DNA of 33,810 nucleotides from UBA7702 sp040776805 (lineage in GTDB: Bacteria > Bacillota > Dehalobacteriia > UBA7702): positions 1 to 33,810 of the forward strand of contig JAXGZS010000010.1 in assembly GCA_040776805.1 (NCBI GenBank), in the 5' to 3' direction. The notes under the pieces were generated by a model. It was not told where the DNA came from. It saw only the letters and a program-made list of their open reading frames with translations, and ran no database searches. The stretch's first letter is position 1, and the number at the start of each line of letters is the position of its first letter. A program made the translations under genes and the position numbers. This document shows, piece by piece, positions 1-6,832 of this stretch.

Positions 1-2084
1 TTTCGGGAATTGATTTTCAAATTCCAACAACAGTTGCACTAAAAGGAATCACTGTACCAAATGATGCTGCTGTAATACTGACAGATGGTACAGAGAACAA
101 AATCACTTTTACTTCAGATACGAACGACTATACCAATTGTGAATCATTACTCTATGGCGATGAGAGTGGAACAATGGATGCTCTTATAGGCCAAGGTTCT
201 TTGATCCTTGAAAACACAGAGTACGCAATTTCAGCTGGAGATCTTTATATTTTAACCGCTGAAATAACCATATCTAACTGTTTGAGTGGAGGAATTCATT
301 GTGATGACTTAGTCATTCAAGGTTCCAATATAACGGCTTCCGAAGGTGGGGATAACGCCACCGGTATTTATTCTGATGATTTAACAATTCAGAATTCCGT
401 TATCGAATTGGTAGATTATGAAGATGAAGGGATTAACTCTTACGACACTCTTATTGTAGATTCCACTTTCGTTATTTCCGACAATGACGATGATGGAATA
501 ATCTGTGATGATCTCTCTATTATGCGCTCCACATTATCCATATCTAACTGCGGTGATGATGGGATTAGTTCATCTAAAACGTTGATTGAAGACTCTGATG
601 TTCTTGTATCCCAATGTGGATATGGTCTTTGTCCGAATAACCTAACAATAAAAGGAAGCCAAGTCGATATTAATGATGCCGATGACGCGATTAGTTGCAA
701 TGACTTAATGGTTCAAGACTCTGACGTGACCATCTCCGTCTGCACTGATGACGGAATTTATGGAGATAACACAACGATTAAGAAATCTAATGTTAATATC
801 TATCAGTGTGATAGTGATGCTTTTTATGTGGTTGATCTGCTGATACAAGAAAGTCACGTAGATATTGATGGTGTAGATGAGGGGATTGATTGCGAGGATC
901 TGGCAATTACCAATAGTACTATGCAAATTAAGAATGCGGTCAATGCTGCTATTGATGCTGATGGGATGAAAGCTAGTCAATCAACATTTCTAATAGATCA
1001 AACAGGTGGCATCTATAATGACTTCGTATTGTTCGATGAATGTAAAGTAACCATGACAAATATGATAGTGGGTATTTGGTCTGATGAAAACATTACTTTT
1101 AAAAATACTCTATTTAAGATTGAAGCAGATGGAGTCTTAGATGCAACACATGATGGTTGGTGTCTGGTAGGCGTTGCCCTTGCCACCAATGATGAGGCCG
1201 AATCTCAGATTAATTTCATTTGCTCCAAAGGAACATTAAAAGGAAATAACGCTGCTGTTTATGTAGAAAAAGAACCGGCTGCCAGTACTTCTTCCTTGTT
1301 TGACCATGTGGGAATTGATCGCGAAAAGACGATTAACCTTTGGGGTAACGATATTTTAGAAGGTGGAGAGCTGGTAGAAGTAGCCGATTATGATGGCTAT
1401 AGCGCTGATATGCTCATGGGTACCATCGGCACTTTAGGTGGCACCTTCGGTTTTCATAGTCATGAAGGTACAGACAATCACTGCTATCCTGTAGGCGATT
1501 ACAGTAAAGAGGTTGAGATTGGCTTACCCTTTAGCGATGTTGTTTGGGGTGATTGGTTTTATAACTCGGTTGCTCAAGCCTCCGGCTACAACCTCTTTCA
1601 AGGCACCAGCGCAACCACCTTTAGCCCTGAAAAGCCGATGAGCCGCGCTATGGTAGTTACCGTGCTTTACCGTATGGCCGGAGAACCGAGCGTTGATGGT
1701 TTAACAACACCCTTTACCGATGTTAAATCCAGTCAATATTACAGTGATGCCGTTGCTTGGGCTTATGATAATGATGTTGTAAAAGGTATGTCCGCTACGA
1801 CATTTGAACCTGATACCGATGTTTCCCGTGAACAATTTGCAACATTCCTCTATCGTTATGCCGACTATATGAAATATGATACCGCTGCCAGTGCAGATTT
1901 AAGCAGATTTACTGATAATGGTAAAATAAGCTCCTGGGCTAAGGATTCAATGAAATGGTGTGTTGCGCATGGTTATATTAACGGCGTTACCCCCACGACT
2001 TTGGTGCCGCAAGGAAACGCACTTCGTTGTCAAGCCGCTACTATCTTAGTACGGTTTACCAACAATGTTCCTGCTGTATCTTAA
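1..2084 (+). CDS. SLH-domain surface protein with Asp-rich beta-helix repeats, 5'-truncated by the window edge
   Basis: The frame is open from the first complete codon at position 3 with no stop, so the ATG at 174 is probably internal and the true start lies outside the window; 693 residues are visible. The first half is a run of about eleven imperfect coils of roughly 20-24 residues with the pattern DDLxIxxSxxxI...DDGI, rich in Asp, Asn, Ile and Ser. This is typical of a right-handed parallel beta-helix and resembles the Asp-rich, calcium-binding carbohydrate-binding family of Cthe_2159 type. Three SLH domains follow (about nt 1530-1680, 1711-1870 and 1906-2070), which anchor proteins to cell-wall polymers. 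It is probably exported and attached to the envelope, but its signal peptide is not visible. The gene is clearly more AT-rich than the rest of the window, which may reflect transfer. The SLH call is firm; the ligand is unknown. Confidence 0.85.
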   Translation, partial: SGIDFQIPTTVALKGITVPNDAAVILTDGTENKITFTSDTNDYTNCESLLYGDESGTMDALIGQGSLILENTEYAISAGDLYILTAEITISNCLSGGIHCDDLVIQGSNITASEGGDNATGIYSDDLTIQNSVIELVDYEDEGINSYDTLIVDSTFVISDNDDDGIICDDLSIMRSTLSISNCGDDGISSSKTLIEDSDVLVSQCGYGLCPNNLTIKGSQVDINDADDAISCNDLMVQDSDVTISVCTDDGIYGDNTTIKKSNVNIYQCDSDAFYVVDLLIQESHVDIDGVDEGIDCEDLAITNSTMQIKNAVNAAIDADGMKASQSTFLIDQTGGIYNDFVLFDECKVTMTNMIVGIWSDENITFKNTLFKIEADGVLDATHDGWCLVGVALATNDEAESQINFICSKGTLKGNNAAVYVEKEPAASTSSLFDHVGIDREKTINLWGNDILEGGELVEVADYDGYSADMLMGTIGTLGGTFGFHSHEGTDNHCYPVGDYSKEVEIGLPFSDVVWGDWFYNSVAQASGYNLFQGTSATTFSPEKPMSRAMVVTVLYRMAGEPSVDGLTTPFTDVKSSQYYSDAVAWAYDNDVVKGMSATTFEPDTDVSREQFATFLYRYADYMKYDTAASADLSRFTDNGKISSWAKDSMKWCVAHGYINGVTPTTLVPQGNALRCQAATILVRFTNNVPAVS

Positions 2085-2114
2085 TTATAAAACACATCAT
2101 CACAAGTTAATGAA

Positions 2115-2140
2115 AGCGCCGCTCAGCAATGAGCGGCGCT
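2115..2140 (+). terminator. Hairpin, first copy, downstream of the SLH gene
   Basis: An 11-bp perfect inverted repeat (AGCGCCGCTCA / TGAGCGGCGCT) with a GCAA loop, 30 nt after the SLH stop codon. No T-tract follows; the repeat element begins almost at once. The 25 nt at 2115-2139 recur exactly at 2314-2338, where a T-rich tail is present. That second copy is therefore probably the original terminator end, and this one is a duplicate created with the insertion. Confidence 0.75.
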
Positions 2141-2143
2141 TAG

Positions 2144-2313
2144 GCCGTCGACAAAGTCTGATACGCGGCGAACCCTTTGCCCCGCGACAGCTTGTGTACT
2201 AGCGTGTACACGGCGCAGCCGCAGGCCAAAGCGTTCACCGTGTATAAGCCTTTCTCGGCGGCCTATCATCCTGTAGCCCAAAATCCGCTGATGCGTATTT
2301 TGTCTACAGTCTG
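2144..2313 (+). mobile_element. Terminator-flanked repeat element, copy 1 (170 bp)
   Basis: This 170-bp block matches 2566-2735 without gaps, with about 17 differences (roughly 90% identity). The ends carry a short imperfect inverted repeat (GTCGACAAA at 2147-2155, TTTGTCTAC at 2299-2307), and AGTCTG occurs near both ends. Exact 25-bp direct repeats, each a whole terminator hairpin, flank the block (2115-2139 and 2314-2338). Inside are a small hairpin (TGTAC/GTACA) and a 3' hairpin (AAAAT..CGC/GCG..ATTTT). The left arm of the large central stem has several changes compared with copy 2, so this copy looks partly decayed. No conserved reading frame is evident: differences fall at all codon positions and the longest shared frame is interrupted by TGA. 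It is probably a non-autonomous mobile element; how it moves is unknown. Confidence 0.7.
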
Positions 2314-2346
2314 AGCGCCGCTCAGCAATGAGCGGCGCGTTTATAT
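2314..2346 (+). terminator. Intrinsic terminator, second hairpin copy
   Basis: The same GC-rich stem with GCAA loop as at 2115 (2314-2338), here followed by the T-rich GTTTATATTTAT tail. It would terminate the SLH-gene transcript and anything arising within the repeat element. Confidence 0.75.
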
Positions 2347-2414
2347 TTATATCAAGAGATTTGAAATTCACACTCGCAATTTTTCTTTGCTTTAAAAACC
2401 CCGTTCAAAAAGTC

Positions 2415-2443
2415 TTGATTTTGAAAGAACCTTGTGCTATACT
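2415..2443 (+). promoter_or_regulatory. Promoter of tRNA-Lys
   Basis: TTGATT (2415-2420), a 17-nt spacer and TATACT (2438-2443) form a good vegetative sigma-70/sigma-A promoter. The -10 box ends 10 nt before the tRNA, which suits a short leader. The rest of 2347-2453 is AT-rich spacer without other recognisable features. Confidence 0.75.
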
Positions 2444-2453
2444 GTTTCAGCAA

Positions 2454-2529
2454 GCATCGTTAGCTCAGCTGGTAGAGCACCTGACTCTTAATCAGGGTGT
2501 CCAGGGTTCGAGCCCCTGACGGTGTACCA
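2454..2529 (+). tRNA. tRNA-Lys (anticodon CTT), CCA encoded
   Basis: A 76-nt cloverleaf: acceptor stem GCATCGT/ACGGTGT with G-U pairs, D-arm containing TAGCTCAGCTGGTAGAGCA, anticodon stem CCTGA/TCAGG with loop CTCTTAA (anticodon CTT at 2487-2489), T-arm with GGTTCGAGCCC, discriminator A and encoded CCA. It reads the lysine codon AAG. It has its own promoter upstream and a hairpin three bases downstream. Confidence 0.95.
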
Positions 2530-2532
2530 GTT

Positions 2533-2565
2533 ATAAGCCCGCATATCTTTGATATGCGGGCTTAT
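2533..2565 (+). terminator. Hairpin after tRNA-Lys, first copy
   Basis: A perfect 15-bp inverted repeat, ATAAGCCCGCATATC / GATATGCGGGCTTAT, with a TTT loop, directly after the tRNA. It lacks a T-tract because the repeat element follows. The 26 nt at 2537-2562 recur exactly at 2737-2762, where the T-tract remains. Confidence 0.75.
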
Positions 2566-2735
2566 GCCGTCGACAAAGTCTGATACACGGCGAACGCTTT
2601 GGCCTACGACAGCTTATGTACCTCTATGTACACGGCGCAGCCGCAGGCCAAAGCGTTCACCGTGTCTAAGCCTTTCTCGGCGGCCTATCATTCTGTAGCC
2701 CAAAATCCGCTTACGCGGCTTTTGTCTACAGTCTG
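2566..2735 (+). mobile_element. Terminator-flanked repeat element, copy 2 (170 bp)
   Basis: Same length and about 90% identity as copy 1. The central stem is nearly intact: 2585-2605 pairs with 2645-2665 over 21 positions, with one G-U pair. Its loop holds TGTAC/GTACA and CGGC/GCCG mini-hairpins. A 3' hairpin AAAA..CCGC TTAC GCGG..TTTT is framed by TGTAG and CTACA. The block lies between exact 26-bp copies of the tRNA-Lys terminator hairpin (2537-2562 and 2737-2762). Its better-preserved fold suggests a more recent insertion than copy 1. Small reading frames that run through it on both strands are probably fortuitous. Confidence 0.7.
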
Positions 2736-2736
2736 G

Positions 2737-2767
2737 GCCCGCATATCTTTGATATGCGGGCTCTTTT
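2737..2767 (+). terminator. Intrinsic terminator of tRNA-Lys, second copy
   Basis: GCCCGCATATC / GATATGCGGGC with a TTT loop, followed by TCTTTTA. With its T-tract this is the complete terminator; the copy at 2533 is the duplicate. Confidence 0.8.
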
Positions 2768-2789
2768 ATCGGCTTTTTACCCGCTGCCG

Positions 2790-2819
2790 TTGACAATCGA
2801 TGAAAAAATACGATATAAT
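2790..2819 (+). promoter_or_regulatory. Promoter of leuS-holA
   Basis: Consensus TTGACA (2790-2795), an 18-nt spacer and consensus TATAAT (2814-2819). Transcription would start near 2826, leaving a leader of about 68 nt before leuS. Confidence 0.8.
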
Positions 2820-2846
2820 AAGATATTATATTGTAGTGAAGATAAG

Positions 2847-2870
2847 GCTTTCCCCGCTTTTGGGGAAGGC
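2847..2870 (+). other. Hairpin in the leuS leader
   Basis: GCTTTCCCC and GGGGAAGGC can pair over nine positions (one G-U) around a GCTTTT loop. No T-tract follows and no T-box sequence is present, so this is not a classical tRNA-sensing leader. It may stabilise the mRNA or only be incidental. Confidence 0.4.
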
Positions 2871-2893
2871 TGAGAATAGGTAGGAGAACAGAT

Positions 2894-5374
2894 ATGGAAA
2901 AAAAATATGAAGCCCAGGCCATTGAAGCGAAGTGGCAGACAAAATGGGAAGAGGAAAAGACGTTTCAAGTCACGGAAGACCCGGCCAAAGAAAAATTTTA
3001 CGCCCTGGAAATGTTCCCATATCCCTCGGGCAATTTGCACATGGGGCATGTACGCAATTACTCTATCGGCGACGTGGTCGCCCGTTTTAAAAGGATGCAG
3101 GGATATAACGTGCTTCATCCCATGGGCTGGGATTCTTTCGGCCTTCCCGCGGAGAATGCCGCCATTAAAAATAGGGTGCATCCCGTGGAGTGGACCCTTT
3201 CCAATATGGACAATATGCGCCGCCAGTTGAAAACCCTGGGCATCAGCTACGACTGGGACAGGGAAGTTGCCACTTGCCTGCCGGATTATTATAAATTTAC
3301 TCAATGGAGTTTTTTGCAGTTATATCAAAACGGTCTGGCCTACAAAAAGAAAGCCGCGGTGAACTGGTGTCCCTCCTGCGCCACGGTGCTTGCCAACGAA
3401 CAGGTGGTGGACGGCGAATGCGAACGCTGTCATACTGCCGTGGAAAAGAAAAATCTTTCCCAATGGTTCTTTAAAATCACCGATTACGCCCAGCGTCTTT
3501 TAGACGATTTGGCGGAGCTGCCCGGTTGGCCCCAGAAGGTCAAGACCATGCAGGAAAATTGGATCGGCCGTAGCACCGGGGTGGAAATCGACTTCAAACT
3601 GGAGGGGAGCGACAAGACGATTCCCGTCTTTACGACCCGTCCCGACACGGTCCACGGCGTGACCTTTATGGTTTTCGCGCCGGAGCATCCTCTCGTGGAG
3701 GAACTGGTGGCGGATACGGCATACGCGGAAAAGGTCAAAGAGTTTCAAAAGAAGATGCAGCATCTCTCTACGGTAGACCGAACCTCCGCCGATTTGGAAA
3801 AGGAAGGGATTTTCATCGGTAAATACGTGATCAATCCTTTAAACGGCGACCGCGTGCAGCTTTGGATCACCAACTACGTCATCATGGATTACGGTACCGG
3901 CGCCGTCATGGGCGTTCCCGGTCACGACCAGCGCGACTTTGATTTCGCCAAAAAATACGGCATCGATATCAAGGTGGTCATCACACCGCCGGAAAATCCT
4001 GAGCTCAAAGCCGAAGAGCTGACGGAAGCTTATGTGGAAGAGGGCAATCTCGTGGCTTCCGGCCGCTTTGACGGTCTGAACAACAAAAAAGCCATCGAAG
4101 CCATCGCCGACGATCTGGCAGAAAGGGGCCTCGGCCGCCGCGTTGTGAATTACCGCCTTAGGGATTGGCTCATCTCCCGGCAGCGTTATTGGGGCGCGCC
4201 GATTCCCATTGTTTACTGTGAAAAATGTGGTACTGTGCCGGTACCCGAAGACCAACTGCCGGTGTTGCTCCCCACTGATGTGGAATTCAAACCCGGCGGC
4301 GCTTCTCCCTTGAAAACGAGCAATTCCTTTATGAACGCCACCTGCCCCATCTGCGGCAATCACGCCACGAGAGAAGTGGACACCATGGACACCTTTGTCT
4401 GCTCCTCCTGGTATTTTTTACGCTATACCGATCCGAAAAACGCGATGGAAGCTTTTCAGCGGGAAAAGTGTGATTACTGGATGAATGTCGATCAATACAT
4501 CGGCGGCGTGGAACACGCCATTCTCCATTTGATGTACGCCCGCTTCTTCATGAAGGTTTTTCACGACCTCGGTTTCTGCAAGTCCAAAGAACCCTTTCAG
4601 AACCTGTTGACCCAGGGTATGGTCTTGAAAGACGGGACAAAAATGTCCAAATCCTTGGGGAACGTCGTTTCCCCCGAAGCGATCATCGAAAAATACGGCG
4701 CCGACACCGCCCGCCTGTTCATCCTCTTCGCCTCGCCTCCGGAAAAGGATCTGGAATGGAATGACGCCGCCGTGGAAGGCTGCTATCGTTTCCTAAACCG
4801 CGTTTGGCGGTTGGTGCTGGCCCACGCCGGAAGCAAGGGCTCTGCTTACGATGTTGCCGCCTTGTCCAAAGAAGATAAAGACGTCCGCCGTAAGATCCAC
4901 ACCACGATCAAAAAGGTCACCGACGACACCAGCGAACGCTTCAACTTCAACACGGCCATCAGCGCCATCATGGAACTGAACAATACCCTCGTCGCCTACG
5001 GTGAGAAGGAACATAAGAACCCCACCCTGCTGAAAGAAGGTCTCGACACTCTGATCGTCCTGCTCTCTCCCTTCGCGCCCCACATCACCGAAGAGCTTTG
5101 GCAGCGCACAGGCCACACCACGGCCATCATCGATACGCCCTGGCTTGCTTATGCCGAGGATGCCTTGGTTGTTGCCGAAGTGGAAATCGTCGTCCAGGTC
5201 AACGGCAGATTGAAAGGGAAACTCATGGCTCCTTCCGGCTTGGACAAAGCAGGTCTCGAAACCTTTGTCAAAAGCAGCGGCATGTTCGCCGCCCAAACCG
5301 AAGGTGCCGAAGTAAAGAAAATCGTCTGCGTTCCCGATAAACTCGTGAATATCGTTGTGACGCCGAGGGATTGA
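2894..5374 (+). CDS. leuS: Leucyl-tRNA synthetase
   Basis: The class I aminoacyl-tRNA synthetase that charges tRNA-Leu in the cytoplasm; 826 residues, a normal length for bacterial LeuRS. The HIGH-type motif appears as HMGH within PYPSGNLHMGHVRNYS (about residues 38-53). A zinc-ribbon-like stretch with CPSC and CERC follows at about 160-180. The CP1 editing domain shows TTRPDT and GTGAVMGVPGHDQRDF, and the KMSKS signature is exact in the second half (GTKMSKSLGN). The C-terminal anticodon-binding domain is complete. The start is supported by AGGAG eight bases upstream. holA follows after seven bases, so the two are probably one operon. Confidence 0.98.
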   Translation: MEKKYEAQAIEAKWQTKWEEEKTFQVTEDPAKEKFYALEMFPYPSGNLHMGHVRNYSIGDVVARFKRMQGYNVLHPMGWDSFGLPAENAAIKNRVHPVEWTLSNMDNMRRQLKTLGISYDWDREVATCLPDYYKFTQWSFLQLYQNGLAYKKKAAVNWCPSCATVLANEQVVDGECERCHTAVEKKNLSQWFFKITDYAQRLLDDLAELPGWPQKVKTMQENWIGRSTGVEIDFKLEGSDKTIPVFTTRPDTVHGVTFMVFAPEHPLVEELVADTAYAEKVKEFQKKMQHLSTVDRTSADLEKEGIFIGKYVINPLNGDRVQLWITNYVIMDYGTGAVMGVPGHDQRDFDFAKKYGIDIKVVITPPENPELKAEELTEAYVEEGNLVASGRFDGLNNKKAIEAIADDLAERGLGRRVVNYRLRDWLISRQRYWGAPIPIVYCEKCGTVPVPEDQLPVLLPTDVEFKPGGASPLKTSNSFMNATCPICGNHATREVDTMDTFVCSSWYFLRYTDPKNAMEAFQREKCDYWMNVDQYIGGVEHAILHLMYARFFMKVFHDLGFCKSKEPFQNLLTQGMVLKDGTKMSKSLGNVVSPEAIIEKYGADTARLFILFASPPEKDLEWNDAAVEGCYRFLNRVWRLVLAHAGSKGSAYDVAALSKEDKDVRRKIHTTIKKVTDDTSERFNFNTAISAIMELNNTLVAYGEKEHKNPTLLKEGLDTLIVLLSPFAPHITEELWQRTGHTTAIIDTPWLAYAEDALVVAEVEIVVQVNGRLKGKLMAPSGLDKAGLETFVKSSGMFAAQTEGAEVKKIVCVPDKLVNIVVTPRD

Positions 5375-5381
5375 GGTTTCT

Positions 5382-6344
5382 ATGGAAATCAAGCCCATCT
5401 ATCTCTTTTACGGAGAGGAAAAGTTCCTGCTGAAAAAGGATGTGTCCTTCTTTCGTGAGTATTTTGCCAAAGAAGGGGTCGCGGCGGAAGAATTTGACGG
5501 AGCCAAAGACAGTCTCGCCGCCATCATCGCCGCCGCCGCGGAGATGCCCCTTTTCGGCGGCAAACGTTTGCTCATCGTGGATCATGCTCCTTGGTTCGGG
5601 AAAGACGGTGGTGACGCCGATGAATTGCTGGCCTATGCCGACGCTCCCAACGAAGATAGTTGCCTTGTTTTCATTGCCGACCACGCCGACAAGCGGCTGA
5701 AAACCGTGAAAGCCATTGAAAAGGCAGGGAAGGTGCGGCAATACGAAACGAAAAAAAACTACGAGCTTCCCGATTATGTCCGTAAATATCTGCGTGCCCA
5801 GGGTAAAACGATGTCTCCCCGCGGCCTTGACCTGTTGCTGCTGCTTTGCAGTGAGGATCTCGGCAGCATCAGCGGTGAACTGGATAAACTCGTCCTGTAC
5901 GTCGATGAAAGGGAGCGCATTGAAGAGGCGGACGTGGCGAAAATCGTTGCCAAAACAGCCCAAGCCACGAGCTTTCTGCTATCCGACGCCATCGGTCTGC
6001 GCCAAAAGGATAAGGTCAAACAATATGCCGAAGAAATTTTGGCCAACACCAAACCGGGAGAATACGCCCTGCTCTTCGGTTATCTCGTCAATTACTTTCG
6101 GCTGCTGATCCGGGTCAAGGATTTCCTTCACGCCGGCAGCGGCGAAAAGACCATCGCCAAAGAATTGGGTATCCACGAGTTTCGGGTAAAAAAAGCGGCG
6201 GAGGCCCAAAAAAAATACTCCATGGAGCAGTTGTTCACTGCTTTGGAGCGGTTGTTGGATTGCGATTATAAGGTAAAATCCGGGCGTTGGGATTACAAAG
6301 ACGGCCTCTTCGTGACGTTGCTGCAAATTGTCAATGAAAAGTGA
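5382..6344 (+). CDS. holA: DNA polymerase III subunit delta
   Basis: A 320-residue protein of the HolA/YqeN family, the clamp-loader subunit that opens the beta sliding clamp. The N-terminus KPIYLFYGEEKFLLKKD is typical (ydvYllyGeE), and the middle carries LGSISGELDKLVLYV, another family hallmark. The C-terminal helical collar region contains GEYALLFGYLVNYFRLLIRVKD and YKVKSGRWD. It overlaps leuS transcriptionally: the Shine-Dalgarno lies at the leuS stop codon. Position just before rpsT, facing it, matches the conserved Bacillus yqeN-rpsT arrangement. Confidence 0.95.
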   Translation: MEIKPIYLFYGEEKFLLKKDVSFFREYFAKEGVAAEEFDGAKDSLAAIIAAAAEMPLFGGKRLLIVDHAPWFGKDGGDADELLAYADAPNEDSCLVFIADHADKRLKTVKAIEKAGKVRQYETKKNYELPDYVRKYLRAQGKTMSPRGLDLLLLLCSEDLGSISGELDKLVLYVDERERIEEADVAKIVAKTAQATSFLLSDAIGLRQKDKVKQYAEEILANTKPGEYALLFGYLVNYFRLLIRVKDFLHAGSGEKTIAKELGIHEFRVKKAAEAQKKYSMEQLFTALERLLDCDYKVKSGRWDYKDGLFVTLLQIVNEK

Positions 6345-6380
6345 AATTGAAATTGGTTCATATAGAGTACAGTAGGGTAC

Positions 6381-6420
6381 AAAAAAACCGGGATGATTTT
6401 CATCCCGGGTATTTTTTTAT
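6381..6420 (+). terminator. Bidirectional terminator between holA and rpsT
   Basis: CCGGGATGA / TCATCCCGG (6388-6396, 6400-6408) with a TTT loop. The stem has a run of seven A on the left and T-rich sequence on the right, so it works for leuS-holA on the plus strand and rpsT on the minus strand. Confidence 0.85.
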
Positions 6421-6429
6421 TGCGCGCCA

Positions 6430-6693
6430 TTACGCCATTGCGTTGAAGATCTTTTGCATTTTCGATTTTCTTCTATCGGCTGCGTTTTTATGGATCAGTT
6501 TTTTACCGGCTGCTTTATCCAGCAGTGCGAGGAGCTCTTTCAATGCGGGTTGAGCCTGATCTTTTTTACCGGCTTCCACTGCTTCTTTGAATTTTCTGGT
6601 GGCAGTTTTCAATCTCGATTTCGCTGCCATGTTGCGCATTCTGCGGATTTCGGAAATCTTTACTCTTTTTGACGCGGATTTAATATTGGCCAT
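6430..6693 (-). CDS. rpsT: 30S ribosomal protein S20
   Basis: An 87-residue, highly basic protein beginning MANIKSASKRVKISEIRRMRN, the S20 signature, and containing the usual SRLKTATRKF and HKNAADRRKSKM segments. It binds 16S rRNA in the small subunit. The start codon is preceded by a strong GGAGGTGA. It is a monocistronic minus-strand gene convergent with holA, as in many Bacillota. Confidence 0.98.
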   Translation of the reverse strand: MANIKSASKRVKISEIRRMRNMAAKSRLKTATRKFKEAVEAGKKDQAQPALKELLALLDKAAGKKLIHKNAADRRKSKMQKIFNAMA

Positions 6694-6745
6694 GTTTTCA
6701 CCTCCTCGGAATCGATCAAACTGTTATGTTTCATAATACCAAAAT

Positions 6746-6774
6746 ACTATAGCACATTTACCCGAAAAAGGCAA
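6746..6774 (-). promoter_or_regulatory. Promoter of rpsT
   Basis: On the minus strand TTGCCT (6774-6769), a 17-nt spacer and TATAGT (6751-6746), 53 nt upstream of the rpsT start codon. Confidence 0.65.
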
Positions 6775-6785
6775 GGAAAAATTGG

Positions 6786-6814
6786 GCATTATTTTACGAA
6801 ACAGCTCATATCAT
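6786..6814 (+). promoter_or_regulatory. Possible sporulation (sigma-E-like) promoter of spoIIP
   Basis: GCATTATT (6786-6793), 13 nt, then CATATCAT (6807-6814) resembles a sigma-E promoter with mismatches. Bacillus spoIIP is known to be under forespore/mother-cell sigma factors. No vegetative promoter is evident in this divergent gap, but the match is weak. Confidence 0.25.
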
Positions 6815-6832
6815 AAAAAGGGAGGACATGAT

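Noticed and set aside
2566..2735. Group II intron or CRISPR repeat as an explanation of the repeated blocks
   Set aside because: The blocks lack GUGYG-type 5' ends and domain V, are only 170 bp, and are two dispersed copies rather than a regular short-repeat array.
2599..2793. A 64-residue plus-strand frame in copy 2 that might encode a peptide
   Set aside because: The matching frame in copy 1 has no ATG at this position (GTG) and ends at TGA at the element boundary. No Shine-Dalgarno precedes it.
2123..2922. Small reading frames on both strands through the two repeat elements
   Set aside because: They run through hairpins and flanks, have no ribosome sites, are interrupted differently in each copy, and differences between copies show no synonymous bias. 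They are by-products of the repeats.
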